A DNA stretch of 64,000 nt from Roseivirga sp. E12 (GCF_017592825.1 NZ_JAGFMD010000003.1:1-64000); one strand, 5' to 3'; shown: positions 33,639 to 43,601, counted from the first letter of the stretch. Notes: generated by a model not told the origin, from the letters alone. A program made the numbers and translations.

Positions 33639-34651
33639 TCATACTTCACGTAATCCTCCCACTTATTCAGCACATTACTAAAATCTTCAGGGAGCTCTGA
33701 GTCAAACTGCACAAACTTCTTTGTTCTGGGGTGAATAAAGCCCAGAGATTTTGCATGAAGAGCTTGTCTCGGTATCATTTTAAAGGCGTTATCAACAAAG
33801 GATTTGTATTTAGAAAACTGAGTTCCTTTTACCACTCTGTCACCTCCGTAGGTAGCATCATTGAACAAGGGATGACCTAAGTGTTTAAAATGAGCCCTGA
33901 TTTGGTGTGTTCTACCCGTCTCTAGATTGCATTGAATCAGTGAAACATAGCGCAACTCCTTCAGTACTTTGTAGTGAGTTATGGCCGTTCTTCCTCGTGA
34001 ACCATCTTCGATCGCCACAGTGACTCTTCTATCCTTTTCGCTCCTTCCTAAATTAACGTCAATGGTTCCTTCCTTCTCTTCAGGAGTTCCCCAGATCAGT
34101 GCATAATAAGTTCTTTCAATACTATGGTCGAAGAATTGCTTGGCCAGACTCCTCATTGCCATCTCTGATTTGGCGATAACCAAAAGTCCTGAAGTTCCCT
34201 TATCAATTCTATGGACCAAACCGGGCCTTCCATCATTGCCTTCCATCGTTGGCAATTGCTGAAAGTGATAAGCCAATGCATTGACCAGAGTACCTGACCA
34301 ATTGTTATAGGCAGGGTGTACCACCATTCCGGCTTCCTTATTGACGATAAGCAAATCGTCATCCTCATAGACAATATTTAAGGGAATATCCTCCGGGACT
34401 AGCTCCGTTTCCCTTGGCGGCTCAGGTAATGCCACAACTATCTCGTCCTCAGGGTGAACCTTGTAGTTCGGCTTAACATCACTGCCATTCACCTTAACAA
34501 AGCCCTCCTTAATGCCCTGTTGCACCTTATTGCGTGTAACATTGGGAAGTCGGTCCATTAAGAACTTGTCAATACGATACGGCTCCTGGCCCGGGTCGCA
34601 GACAATTCTGTGGTGTTCGAACAATTCACCTTCTTCCAATTCTTCGCTCAT
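33635..34651 (-). CDS. RluA/RluD-family pseudouridine synthase
   Basis: This 338-residue enzyme has an N-terminal S4 RNA-binding domain (about 25-72, NKVQQGIKEGFVKVNG) and a pseudouridine synthase domain with catalytic Asp150 in HRIDKGTSGLLVIAK, followed by GRTHQIRAHF near 242. It converts specific uridines in 23S rRNA to pseudouridine. The S4 domain and length fit RluD (or RluC) more than RluA, but the target site cannot be fixed from sequence alone. Confidence 0.93.
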   Translation of the reverse strand: MSEELEEGELFEHHRIVCDPGQEPYRIDKFLMDRLPNVTRNKVQQGIKEGFVKVNGSDVKPNYKVHPEDEIVVALPEPPRETELVPEDIPLNIVYEDDDLLIVNKEAGMVVHPAYNNWSGTLVNALAYHFQQLPTMEGNDGRPGLVHRIDKGTSGLLVIAKSEMAMRSLAKQFFDHSIERTYYALIWGTPEEKEGTIDVNLGRSEKDRRVTVAIEDGSRGRTAITHYKVLKELRYVSLIQCNLETGRTHQIRAHFKHLGHPLFNDATYGGDRVVKGTQFSKYKSFVDNAFKMIPRQALHAKSLGFIHPRTKKFVQFDSELPEDFSNVLNKWEDYVKYD

Positions 34652-34695
34652 GATGCTGCTTTAAAGTCAAGCAAAGATATCACTAACTTCGCAGT

Positions 34696-35583
34696 GTGGA
34701 AATAAAGCCATCACCGGTTCAGGAAATTAAGGAAGAGCTCTTCAAAGAAAAGAATGTCCGAGTATTCATTAAGCGTGAAGACCTGAACCATCCCATAGTC
34801 TCCGGGAACAAGTGGCGTAAGCTCAAATACAACTTACAGGAAGCCAAAAATCAAGAACATCAAACGCTCCTGACTTTTGGGGGTGCTTACTCCAATCATA
34901 TTTATGCAGTGGCTGGTGCCGGTAAAGCTTATGGCTTCGAAACGATAGGAATTATTCGGGGAGAGGAGATTCCTCCCTTGAATAAAACACTGAGTTTCGC
35001 AGTTTCTTGTGGAATGAAATTGCACTATCTCAACCGTAGTGACTATCGTGAGAAGAATGCAAGAAATGTCAAGCAAACATTACATAATTTGTTTACGCCC
35101 TTCTATGAAATTCCGGAAGGAGGCACCAACAACCTAGCCATTAAGGGCTGTACGGAGATCATTCAGGAGCTGGAACACGACTATGACCACTACTGTCTCT
35201 CAGTGGGCACGGGAGGCACTATTTCAGGCATTATTCAAGGACTCAAAGGCAGCTCAAATGTGGTAGGCTTTTCTTCACTAAAAGGATCATTCTTGACTTC
35301 AGAAGTAAAAAAACTGAATTCAGAGTACTCTGATAATTTATATGAGAACTGGCAAATCAATAACGATTTTCATTTTGGGGGATATGCCAAGACTAAGCCT
35401 GATTTATTAGAGTTTATGGAAGGCTTTGAAAGTAGGCAAGGTGTATTGCTCGACCCAGTTTACACGGGTAAAGCCATGTATGGGCTATACCAACTTATCC
35501 ACAATGATCATTTCAATTCAGGAGATAGAATTCTCTTCATCCACACGGGTGGACTGCAGGGCAGAAAGGGCTTCGGACTATAA
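34696..35583 (+). CDS. PLP-dependent ACC deaminase / D-cysteine desulfhydrase-family protein
   Basis: The 295-residue protein is a fold-type II PLP enzyme. Lys39 in SGNKWRKLKYN is the Schiff-base lysine, GGAYSNH near 71-77 binds substrate carboxylate, and SVGTGGTISG near 170-179 holds the phosphate. The start is GTG at 34696; the next in-frame ATG lies behind the PLP lysine. Family members deaminate 1-aminocyclopropane-1-carboxylate or release H2S from D-cysteine. D-cysteine desulfhydrase is the commoner role in bacteria without plant contact, but I cannot separate the two. Confidence 0.88.
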   Translation: MEIKPSPVQEIKEELFKEKNVRVFIKREDLNHPIVSGNKWRKLKYNLQEAKNQEHQTLLTFGGAYSNHIYAVAGAGKAYGFETIGIIRGEEIPPLNKTLSFAVSCGMKLHYLNRSDYREKNARNVKQTLHNLFTPFYEIPEGGTNNLAIKGCTEIIQELEHDYDHYCLSVGTGGTISGIIQGLKGSSNVVGFSSLKGSFLTSEVKKLNSEYSDNLYENWQINNDFHFGGYAKTKPDLLEFMEGFESRQGVLLDPVYTGKAMYGLYQLIHNDHFNSGDRILFIHTGGLQGRKGFGL

Positions 35584-35988
35584 CTAATTCAGAGGTGAGC
35601 CACCCCAGAGTTTCGTGTACTCTTCACAGTGTACTATGATGGTTTTGTACTGGCTAATGTCTATTGAAGACGGAATGTCATAAGTCGCAGCGCCCTTGTA
35701 AGCACTAAGCTTGGCAACAAAGACGGGGTCACCTTTCTTTAATGCATTCTTACTTTCAATATCATCAAGTGCTGCCTTTGAAAGAAAAATTTTCAAGTCG
35801 GGGGCCTCTTTTGCTTTAAAGTCATCAGCAAATACAACCTGATGCGTGTCTCCAGATTTCACAATCTTCCAAGAACCTTCAAAAGTTGTCCAACGGCTGT
35901 AATTGTCAAATTCTCCTTGATAAACGACTTCTTGTTGATTTAGAAATGAGAGAGAAGCAAAAATTAAAAGGGTCGAGATGGTCTTCAT
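35584..35988 (-). CDS. DM13-domain exported protein
   Basis: The 134-residue protein has a signal peptide (to about residue 18) and one DM13 domain: FEGSWKIV, VVFADDFKAKEAPDLKIFLS and the C-terminal SQYKTIIVHCEEYTKLWG block with the conserved Cys. DM13 domains are thought to take part in redox or electron-transfer chemistry. Its stop abuts the stop of the upstream-facing PLP gene with no gap. Its leader holds a near copy of the palindrome found at 11702-11715. Confidence 0.85.
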   Translation of the reverse strand: MKTISTLLIFASLSFLNQQEVVYQGEFDNYSRWTTFEGSWKIVKSGDTHQVVFADDFKAKEAPDLKIFLSKAALDDIESKNALKKGDPVFVAKLSAYKGAATYDIPSSIDISQYKTIIVHCEEYTKLWGGSPLN

Positions 35989-36057
35989 GATATGAAAATT
36001 TCACTCATAACGTCATGTGGAAACAAATTCGTTCCATCAAGACTATCGCTTGAAGTA

Positions 36058-37431
36058 CTAAGAGAGCAAGTCTTCAAATACTTCTCTCAACTTACCGAAG
36101 GGCTTGATGGCAATGGCCCTGCCCTTTAAGTCAAGGCCTTTTACATTGTACTTGGAGATGTATATTTCTTCAAAGCCAAGCTTCTCTGCTTCTGAAATTC
36201 GATTTTCAATACGATTAACTGCCCTAATCTCACCACCCAAGCCAACCTCCGCAGCAAAGGCTACTTTTTCAGAAATAGCCACATCATGATAAGAACTGAC
36301 AAGGGAGGCGCAAACAGCTAAGTCTAAAGCAGGCTCTTCTATTCTTATGCCACCAGCAACATTTAAGAAAACATCTTGGGCACTAAAACGCAGACCTCCG
36401 CGCTTCTCAAGAACTGCCAATAGCATATTAAGTCTCTTACTATCAAAGCCCGTTGTACTTCTCTGAGGGGTGCCATAGGTGGCAGAGCTTACTAGAGATT
36501 GTATTTCGATCAACAATGGACGGTTTCCTTCAATGGTTGCTCCAATAGCCACACCAGTCAAATCCTCAGCCCTCTGTGAAATAAGGATCTCAGACGGGTT
36601 CGAAACCTGACGAAGACCAGACTCTTGCATTTCGTAAATACCGAGCTCGGAAGTCGAGCCAAATCGGTTCTTTACTGTCCGTAGAATTCTATAGGTTAAG
36701 TGACGATCACCCTCAAATTGCAATACAGTATCTACCATATGCTCGAGAATTTTAGGCCCCGCAATGCTTCCGTCTTTGGTAATATGACCCACTAAGAAAA
36801 CAGGTGTATTGGTCTCTTTGGCAAACTTCATTAGTTCACCTGTACACTCTCTTACTTGAGAAACTGATCCTGCAGCCGATTCTATGCGGTTGGTATGCAA
36901 GGTCTGAATGGAATCAATGACCAGCACCTGAGGTGACATTTCCTTGATTTGACTAAAAATATTCTGAGTGCTGGTTTCTGATAGAATAAAGCAGTTATCA
37001 CTTTGGACTCCGATACGATCGGCACGCATCTTTATCTGCTGTTGACTTTCCTCACCAGAAACGTAAAGGACTTTGGTCTTCGCAGAGCTTAAGGCCACCT
37101 GAAGCATTAATGTCGACTTGCCAATTCCCGGTTCTCCCCCAATCAGCACAAGCGAGCCTGCGACAATTCCTCCGCCTAAAACACGATTCAATTCAGCGTC
37201 TTTCGTGACTAACCTTCGTTCGGCACCCTTCTCAATTTCTTTAACGTTGACCGGTTTTTGCTTAAGGGTTGGTTGGTCGGTATCTCGCCAAGAAGTTTTA
37301 GCCGGGTCTCCTTTTTCGATTACTTCTTCAACATAGGTATTCCACTCATTACACGAAGGGCACTTACCAATCCATTTTGCTGAATTGGCGCCACAATTTT
37401 GACAGATGTAGACGCTTTTTACCTTGGCCAT
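36058..37431 (-). CDS. radA: DNA repair protein RadA
   Basis: The 457-residue RecA-like ATPase helps process recombination branches. The N-terminal zinc finger uses C10, C13, C24 and C27. Walker A GGEPGIGKST is at 98-107, the RadA-specific KNRFG motif is at 254-258, and a Lon-protease-like domain fills the C terminus (about 290-457). Length and domain order are standard. It lies 29 bp downstream of the SNF2 helicase gene on the same strand, so the two may be co-transcribed, which fits a DNA-maintenance role for both. Confidence 0.96.
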   Translation of the reverse strand: MAKVKSVYICQNCGANSAKWIGKCPSCNEWNTYVEEVIEKGDPAKTSWRDTDQPTLKQKPVNVKEIEKGAERRLVTKDAELNRVLGGGIVAGSLVLIGGEPGIGKSTLMLQVALSSAKTKVLYVSGEESQQQIKMRADRIGVQSDNCFILSETSTQNIFSQIKEMSPQVLVIDSIQTLHTNRIESAAGSVSQVRECTGELMKFAKETNTPVFLVGHITKDGSIAGPKILEHMVDTVLQFEGDRHLTYRILRTVKNRFGSTSELGIYEMQESGLRQVSNPSEILISQRAEDLTGVAIGATIEGNRPLLIEIQSLVSSATYGTPQRSTTGFDSKRLNMLLAVLEKRGGLRFSAQDVFLNVAGGIRIEEPALDLAVCASLVSSYHDVAISEKVAFAAEVGLGGEIRAVNRIENRISEAEKLGFEEIYISKYNVKGLDLKGRAIAIKPFGKLREVFEDLLS

Positions 37432-37460
37432 TGACTAGCAATATAAACGATTTTCATACC

Positions 37461-40391
37461 CTAAGCGAGCAGCTCGGAAATGTCTTCGGTTGTAAGTTTT
37501 TTGATAAAGCTTTCCTCAGTAGAAATAAGGTCTGAAGCCAGTTTAAGTTTGTTCTTCTGCAAAGCCAATATCTTCTCTTCTACCGTATCTCTGGCGATAA
37601 ATTTATAGGTAAACACTGTCTTTTTCTGTCCAATCCTATGGGCACGATCCACCGCTTGCTCTTCGATGGCTGGGTTCCACCATGGGTCAAGTAAAAAGAC
37701 ATAATCAGCTTCGGTCAGGTTGAGCCCTAGCCCACCAGCACGAAGGGAAATTAAGAAAAGCTTAATGTCCTTATTGTTTTGGAAAGCATCAACTTGACCT
37801 TGTCGATCTTTAGTGGTGCCATCCAAGTAGGCGTACGACATGCCTTTGTCATCAAAGTACTTGCGTACAATGGTCAGGTGCTTCACGAACTGACTGAAGA
37901 TTAAGATTTTATGTCCCTCACTCAAGGCCGACTCGATCATGTAGCGAATATCTTCGAGCTTACCTGAATCACCCTCAAAATCCTCTTCTACCATTCTTGG
38001 GTGATTTGCAATCTGACGCAGCTTAGTCAAGCCTTGTAACAAAAGGAGTTGAGATTTTTTGATCCCGCTGGACTCAATCGTATCAAGAATTTTGTTTCGG
38101 TAATATGACTTTACCTCTTCATACTTTTCGGCTTGCTCAGGAGACATTTCACTGAATTTGACACTCTCGATTTTCTCCGGGAGGTCTTTAGCCACTTGTG
38201 ATTTATGCCTTCGCAAAATGAATGGCTTAATGATCACATTAAGCTTCCGAGTCTTCTGAACATCTTGCTTCTTCTCAATAGGCAATTGAAATTCATTCTT
38301 GAAGTACTTTTCGGCACCCAGAAGACCAGGGTTAACGAAACTCAGCTGAGACCAAAGGTCCATGGTGCTATTTTCCAATGGCGTACCCGTCAAAATCAGA
38401 CGGTGCCTTGATTTAAGCTTACCCACAGACTTAGCTATGAGCGAACCTGGGTTCTTAATCGCTTGCGATTCATCGAGAATCACATAGTTGAAATAGAACG
38501 AATTGAGAATATCAATGTCGATGCGAGTAATGCCATATGAGGTGATCACCAAGTCATAATTGGCAAACTGCTCAGGGTTTTTATCACGTTGCGTCCCTGC
38601 GTAAATGAGTACCTTAAGATTAGGTGTAAATTTTGACGCCTCCAATTGCCAGTTATAGATCAATGAGGTGGGCATAATCAACAAAGACGTTTGTATGGCG
38701 CCTTCACTTTTTTGGGACTGTAAGAGGGCAAGCGTCTGTACTGTTTTACCAAGCCCCATATCATCTGCTAGGCACCCTCCAAAACTGTATTCTGCCAAAA
38801 AGCGCATCCAGTTATAGCCTGCCTTTTGATATGGTCTGAGTTCTCCCTTAAATTCTTTGGGCAAGTCATAGTCTTCGATTTCCTCAAAACCCTGAAGTTT
38901 TTGAAGCTTTCGGTCCATCGAAACCTGCGCCAACTGCCCGTTTCTAAGGTCTTCGACTAGGGAGAGGTGATGCTTTCTCAATTTTAGGTTTTGGCCATGG
39001 CCATCGTCTTCCATAAAAGCGAAAAGCTCTGCATAATCAGTCAACCACGCTTCTGGAATAACAGCGATCTCTCCATTTGGAAGCTTTATCTCTTTGCTCT
39101 TTTTGTTGATCAGTTTTCGAAGCTCATTAAAGGAGATCTCGAAGTCTCCAAAGCGTACAACAGCGTGAATGTCGAACCAGTCTATACTCTCATTTACCTT
39201 GATTTCCAGCGAAGACTCACCAACAAAGTATTTCTTGCGTTCAGCATCTGTCTGCTTGACGCTAATATCATATTGCTCGAGTACATCCGCATTGTCCTTT
39301 AACCAGGAAAAAGCCCTGCCCCTTGACATAGCCACACGCCCATTCTGAAACTTTAAACCAGAATCTAGGAGCTTTTGTACCAAGTCTATTTCGGTATCGG
39401 CATCACGCCTGACTTTGTGAAAAACATAGGAATCGTTCTTCTTTTCAAGCTTTACTGAGGAGTTAGGCGCATTCTCATAAGGAAATTGATAAGGGCCGTA
39501 GTCAAAGCTAAGTTTGAATAGAATCTTACTCTCTTCCTCCTCGGCATTCGCCTTGCCATTAGTTCCAAAAAGTTCTCCATTAGTTGTTTGAACAAGTTCT
39601 GAGAACGAAATGACTGGTTTTACCGGATAACTCTCTGTATTGATGTCAAACCCTTTGGCATAAACGTCAAAGGAAGCCACCAATTGGGTCACAAACTTTT
39701 CGTAGTAGGTCTCTTCCACCTTCCTAGGCACAACAATGAACTTCTTGTTGAGAAAAGGTCTCAGTTTCTTACCATCTACATTTTTAGCAAAGCGCAAGAG
39801 TTTATTACCAACAATGAGCCAAGCCGGTTCATGACAAACCAAGAATGAACCATTGTACTGCCACTCCACTTTTTCCCCTTTGTGTTTCATGGTTGGGAAG
39901 TAGTGGGTGTTATCATCGTTTCTTCTAAAGTGAAAGAGCACTGTCGCCTTTTCGTCCTCCCAAGAAAGTTCTTTCCAAGCTGGCTCACCGTCACGGCCCA
40001 TCTCAAAAATTCTCTTGCCTCCTAAACGTTCAAGTATTTTCGCCCTTCTATGCTCAAGGTGGTGGTGTATTGTTTCTTGAAGGGCCTTGTCTCCTTTCTC
40101 CTTGTCATAAACTTTGAAAAAAAAGTCCGCTGGCTTAACCCTTTGCTTATAGAACTTGAGTACTATCGACTCTTGCTGCATTTCATCCATAAGCTTAATA
40201 AGCTCATAGTCGGTCTCATTGAGGCCGGCTGCAAATTCCTTTGCGTTTTTTGATGAAATATTCTGGTGTTGGAGCGTGAGACGTCCCTTTTCATCCAATT
40301 GAACTACAAATGATTCAAACAGATATCCAAGGTATTCGTGCTCATAGAGTGAGTAAATTAATTGGAACGGTTGAGCAGTTGAAACCTTCAT
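37461..40391 (-). CDS. SNF2-family DNA-dependent ATPase/helicase
   Basis: The 976-residue protein has a long N-terminal region (about 1-500) of the SNF2-associated type without a zinc-finger SWIM motif, then the two RecA-like lobes. Motif I DDMGLGKT is near residues 542-549, motif II is DESQ near 640 in place of DEAH, motif III is LTGTPLENS, motif V is RAGGLGLNLTEAD and motif VI is QAVDRAHRIGQ. The DESQ variant is usual in bacterial HepA/SNF2 proteins. They translocate on DNA and may displace bound proteins. There is no restriction, methylase or nuclease neighbour, so a defence role is not supported. Confidence 0.93.
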   Translation of the reverse strand: MKVSTAQPFQLIYSLYEHEYLGYLFESFVVQLDEKGRLTLQHQNISSKNAKEFAAGLNETDYELIKLMDEMQQESIVLKFYKQRVKPADFFFKVYDKEKGDKALQETIHHHLEHRRAKILERLGGKRIFEMGRDGEPAWKELSWEDEKATVLFHFRRNDDNTHYFPTMKHKGEKVEWQYNGSFLVCHEPAWLIVGNKLLRFAKNVDGKKLRPFLNKKFIVVPRKVEETYYEKFVTQLVASFDVYAKGFDINTESYPVKPVISFSELVQTTNGELFGTNGKANAEEEESKILFKLSFDYGPYQFPYENAPNSSVKLEKKNDSYVFHKVRRDADTEIDLVQKLLDSGLKFQNGRVAMSRGRAFSWLKDNADVLEQYDISVKQTDAERKKYFVGESSLEIKVNESIDWFDIHAVVRFGDFEISFNELRKLINKKSKEIKLPNGEIAVIPEAWLTDYAELFAFMEDDGHGQNLKLRKHHLSLVEDLRNGQLAQVSMDRKLQKLQGFEEIEDYDLPKEFKGELRPYQKAGYNWMRFLAEYSFGGCLADDMGLGKTVQTLALLQSQKSEGAIQTSLLIMPTSLIYNWQLEASKFTPNLKVLIYAGTQRDKNPEQFANYDLVITSYGITRIDIDILNSFYFNYVILDESQAIKNPGSLIAKSVGKLKSRHRLILTGTPLENSTMDLWSQLSFVNPGLLGAEKYFKNEFQLPIEKKQDVQKTRKLNVIIKPFILRRHKSQVAKDLPEKIESVKFSEMSPEQAEKYEEVKSYYRNKILDTIESSGIKKSQLLLLQGLTKLRQIANHPRMVEEDFEGDSGKLEDIRYMIESALSEGHKILIFSQFVKHLTIVRKYFDDKGMSYAYLDGTTKDRQGQVDAFQNNKDIKLFLISLRAGGLGLNLTEADYVFLLDPWWNPAIEEQAVDRAHRIGQKKTVFTYKFIARDTVEEKILALQKNKLKLASDLISTEESFIKKLTTEDISELLA

Positions 40392-40465
40392 TTGAATCTT
40401 GAGCGAATCGCAAATTAAAGATTTCTCTCAAAGGGAAAAACTGTCTCGTGTAAAGTAAGATTAAT

Positions 40466-41692
40466 TTAATCTAAGTAAGCGATTGGGTTTACTTTTGAAG
40501 CCAGAACTGCTGGTCGATAAGCGGTCAAAATAGTGATGATCGTTATGCTCAAGCCTACCATTATAAAATCTGTCCAGATGATCTTTACCGGGTAGGCTTG
40601 ATTGACTGCGTTAGACATACCCAGCCCAATTAACTCATAGGTTTGCTGTAACCAACAAAGGAATAGGCCCAATAGTAAGCCCACCACGCTACCCAGAATG
40701 GCAATGATGATCCCTTGTTTTATAAAGATGCCTTTGACAAGGTTTTTGGTAGCACCAAAGGCAAAGAGTACCGACATATCTCTGCGCTTCTCAATTGCTA
40801 ACATAGACAAAGAGAAGAAGATGTTGAAGGAGGCAATCAGTGTAATAAATGTAAGGGCGATGTATACAAACAGCTTCTCAATTTTTACGGCCTTCAAAAG
40901 CTCAGAATGTTGTTCATCGCTATCCAGCACGCGATAGTCTTCCCCTAGAAGCGCCTTTAGTTCTTTCTTAATGCGACCCAGGTTTTCACCATCTCCAATG
41001 TAAACCTCAACAGATGTTCGCTCATCTTTATAGCCTAAAACTCTTTTGGCTGCTTCAATGGATGTCATTACCAATGACTCGTCATAAGCCTGTTCTACAC
41101 TGAAGACTGCCGAGGGCTTTACTTTGGTTCTTCTCACAGAATTGGTTGTAAAACTTGCTTCAGGCCTGAGGTTTCGCGGATAGACAATTTCAATCTCAAA
41201 CAGATCATTATCCAACAAAATGCCCAATTCATAGGCAACACCTGCCCCTAGAATTGCAAAATTCACGTCATTTTCTCTCAATTTCAGTTCACCTTGCAGC
41301 AGAAAGGTATCCAGCTTATTGGCCTGCAAGTAACTCTCTTCAATGCCCTTAATCCTCACCACCACTTGCTGATCGCGATATGACACCAGCGCGTTATCTT
41401 CAATGACCTGTGCTGTATTGGTAACTCCTGAAATCTGCGTGATCTCTTCGATGAAGTCTTCAGATACCTCGAAAGACTTTCCCTTAACTGATTCAATCTT
41501 CAGGTCTGGGTCGAATGTCTGATACACAGATCTTAATACATCTTCTAACCCATTAAAAACGGAAAGGACCACAATGAGTGCCATGGTACCGATCGCCACG
41601 CCAATCATAGATACCCAAGAGAGCACCTGAATAAAGTTTTTGGTCTTTTTAGAGGTAAAGTAACGCCTTGCTATGAAGCTGGAGACATTCAA
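40466..41692 (-). CDS. LolC/LolE-like ABC transporter permease (FtsX family)
   Basis: This 408-residue permease has the four-helix MacB/FtsX topology: a first transmembrane helix at about 22-46, a large periplasmic domain (about 50-265) and three C-terminal helices (about 275-300, 315-345 and 368-390). The N-terminal FIARRYFTSKKTKNFIQVLSWVSMIG block is characteristic of LolC/E, which extract lipoproteins from the inner membrane with ATPase LolD. No lolD is adjacent here. The start ATG overlaps the rbfA stop (ATGA). A perfect AGATTAA-T-TTAATCT inverted repeat (40458-40472) overlaps its stop and may stabilise the 3' end. Confidence 0.88.
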   Translation of the reverse strand: MNVSSFIARRYFTSKKTKNFIQVLSWVSMIGVAIGTMALIVVLSVFNGLEDVLRSVYQTFDPDLKIESVKGKSFEVSEDFIEEITQISGVTNTAQVIEDNALVSYRDQQVVVRIKGIEESYLQANKLDTFLLQGELKLRENDVNFAILGAGVAYELGILLDNDLFEIEIVYPRNLRPEASFTTNSVRRTKVKPSAVFSVEQAYDESLVMTSIEAAKRVLGYKDERTSVEVYIGDGENLGRIKKELKALLGEDYRVLDSDEQHSELLKAVKIEKLFVYIALTFITLIASFNIFFSLSMLAIEKRRDMSVLFAFGATKNLVKGIFIKQGIIIAILGSVVGLLLGLFLCWLQQTYELIGLGMSNAVNQAYPVKIIWTDFIMVGLSITIITILTAYRPAVLASKVNPIAYLD

Positions 41693-42072
41693 TCTTCTTC
41701 TGGTTCTGATGATTCGTCCTTAGGAATTTCCAAAGAGCCGAGAATCTCATCCATTCTTGAAGCAGTTTCCGCTGTGCTGTCGTTAAAGAAAGCCAGTTCA
41801 GGAATAACCCGCACATCCTTGCCGATAGCCCTTCCTAGTGATCCTCTAATTCGGGATTTTACGCTATTTAAAAACTCCAATGACTCGTTAGTCGCGCTTA
41901 CAGGAAAGATGCTGATGTACAGTCGTGCTAAACCCAAGTCAGGGCTCATCTCCACGTCTGTGACGGTAACTAGCTTTCCCAAAAAATTTGCAGAGTAGTC
42001 CTGTTGAAGAATCTGACTCACCTCTTTCTGAATAAGCTTAGAAAATTTCTGCTGCCTTTTGCTTCCTGCCAT
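41689..42072 (-). CDS. rbfA: ribosome-binding factor A
   Basis: The 127-residue protein is RbfA, which binds the 30S subunit and helps mature 16S rRNA. The N terminus (RQQKFSKLIQKEVSQIL) and the core (VTDVEMSPDLGLARLYISIF, then LGRAIGKDVRVIPELAFFNDST) with the KH-like fold are clear, and the C terminus has an acidic tail. It overlaps the LolC/E-like permease gene by four bases, an arrangement common in Bacteroidota. Confidence 0.95.
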   Translation of the reverse strand: MAGSKRQQKFSKLIQKEVSQILQQDYSANFLGKLVTVTDVEMSPDLGLARLYISIFPVSATNESLEFLNSVKSRIRGSLGRAIGKDVRVIPELAFFNDSTAETASRMDEILGSLEIPKDESSEPEED

Positions 42073-42153
42073 TTTGCAAATATCTGATATAATTATTGAT
42101 TTTCCTTCCAGCCTAATTTTTAGCTTATTTGCACAGTCTTTTAAACCCAGATA

Positions 42154-43173
42154 TTGCTCAGCTACTTTAAGAAAAACGACCCCTACCGAATTGTTGGACT
42201 GTTAATGATACTAATAGTCACAAGGATAACGTTTTTCTTCTTCTTCAAAACGGAAGATTGGGTACTAACCATTGATTCTGAAGGTCCCTTGTCGAACGAA
42301 ACCATTCACTCTGGACCTATAACGAACCTGCTCTTTATGGTTGTTTCTTTCTTTAACACCGAGGTGCTGGACACTCTTTTGGCAGGAACGCTTATTCTAC
42401 TCAATGGCATTCTGCTGAACTCAATATTTATCAGAAACGCATCCTTTCAGGAAAGCTCCTATGTGCCTGCTTCGATGTACATAATTCTTATGAGTGCCTC
42501 AAAGGACTTTTACCACTTGAGTCCAGCGTTGGTGGGGAGTAGCTTTCTTCTAATCTCGCTCAACTTCTTGTTCTACCATATTAAGTATAGAGGTACCGAA
42601 GAAAATATAATCAGTACTGGCTTCACCATAGGTCTTGCTGCACTCTGTTACTATCCGTTTATGTGGATATACATCATGGTGTTAATTATTTATCTGCTCT
42701 ACTCTGGTACTATAACACGCAGGTATTTTCTATTGACCTGGGGATTTGTCTTACCCCTACTGATCACATGGCTTATCTTCTTTGTATTAGACAAGGGTGA
42801 TCAATTCCTTAACACGCTGTTTTCTGGAAGTGTAGACCATCAAATCTTGGGTGAATTGTTAGAGCAGTCTCTGATTGTTTATGGCTTTGCTCTGGCCTTG
42901 AGTTTGGTAGCCGCCATTCAAAATTTTGCAGGTCAGGGGATGACCAATCATCAAATACTAGTTCAGAAAGCTATGAGCTGGGTTGGCTTCTTCGGAATAC
43001 TAGCTTTTGCCATTTTCGGATTCAATAACTTAGCTGCTTTGGTCTTGGTAATACCGGCCATGGCTTATTTCTGCACCAAATTGTTTGCCGACCTATCTAA
43101 GAAATATGTGGGAGAGTTACTCTTTTTGGGTATCGTGGCCGTAGCCATCGCAACTATAGTACTCGGCTACTGA
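42154..43173 (+). CDS. DUF6427-family multi-pass membrane protein
   Basis: The 339-residue protein is almost all hydrophobic, with about ten to twelve membrane segments and short loops. The N terminus MLSYFKKNDP, read from a TTG start at 42154, matches how DUF6427 members begin, and there is no nearby ATG alternative. In Bacteroidota these proteins are found near cell-division or ribosome-assembly genes, and no function is known. Its stop overlaps the convergent rpiB gene by seven bases. Confidence 0.75.
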   Translation: MLSYFKKNDPYRIVGLLMILIVTRITFFFFFKTEDWVLTIDSEGPLSNETIHSGPITNLLFMVVSFFNTEVLDTLLAGTLILLNGILLNSIFIRNASFQESSYVPASMYIILMSASKDFYHLSPALVGSSFLLISLNFLFYHIKYRGTEENIISTGFTIGLAALCYYPFMWIYIMVLIIYLLYSGTITRRYFLLTWGFVLPLLITWLIFFVLDKGDQFLNTLFSGSVDHQILGELLEQSLIVYGFALALSLVAAIQNFAGQGMTNHQILVQKAMSWVGFFGILAFAIFGFNNLAALVLVIPAMAYFCTKLFADLSKKYVGELLFLGIVAVAIATIVLGY

Positions 43174-43601
43174 CAACTAATTTTGTCTACCCTTCTTTCG
43201 TGTCTGCCTCCTTCGAAGTCTGTAGTCAAAAAGGTAGAAACCATTTCTTGCGCTAAATCATAGTCAACAAACCTGGCTGGAATACAAACCACATTTGCAT
43301 TGTTATGCTGTCTGGAAAGTGCTGCTAAGTCATTTTGCCAAACTAAGGCTGCCCTGATCCCTTGGTGTTTATTGGCAGTCATACACACACCATTACCGCT
43401 TCCACAAATTGCAATACCGCAGTCCAATTCACCATTTTCGATCGCAGTGGCCATCGGGTGGATATAATCGGGGTAGTCAACAGAATCCGTAGAATTTGGT
43501 CCGAAGTCCTTCACCTCATATCCATTGTCTTTCAAGAAGGATACTACTTTATCCTTGTACTCAACCCCAGCATGATCGCCACCAATTCCTACTTTTTTCA
43601 T
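43167..43601 (-). CDS. rpiB: ribose 5-phosphate isomerase B
   Basis: The 144-residue protein is RpiB, interconverting ribose 5-phosphate and ribulose 5-phosphate in the pentose phosphate pathway. The N-terminal GGDHAG phosphate-binding loop is at residues 7-12, the catalytic Cys lies in ICGSGNGVCMTANK near 70-83, and the RHERRVDKI tail binds the phosphate. Its ATG overlaps the tatC stop (ATGA), giving an operon glyA-tatC-rpiB. Confidence 0.96.
   Translation of the reverse strand: MKKVGIGGDHAGVEYKDKVVSFLKDNGYEVKDFGPNSTDSVDYPDYIHPMATAIENGELDCGIAICGSGNGVCMTANKHQGIRAALVWQNDLAALSRQHNNANVVCIPARFVDYDLAQEMVSTFLTTDFEGGRHERRVDKISCQ

Noticed and set aside
36058-40391. RadA plus SNF2 helicase as an anti-phage defence island
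   Set aside because: Both are normal DNA-maintenance genes; no nuclease, methylase or restriction partner, and no mobility gene is nearby.
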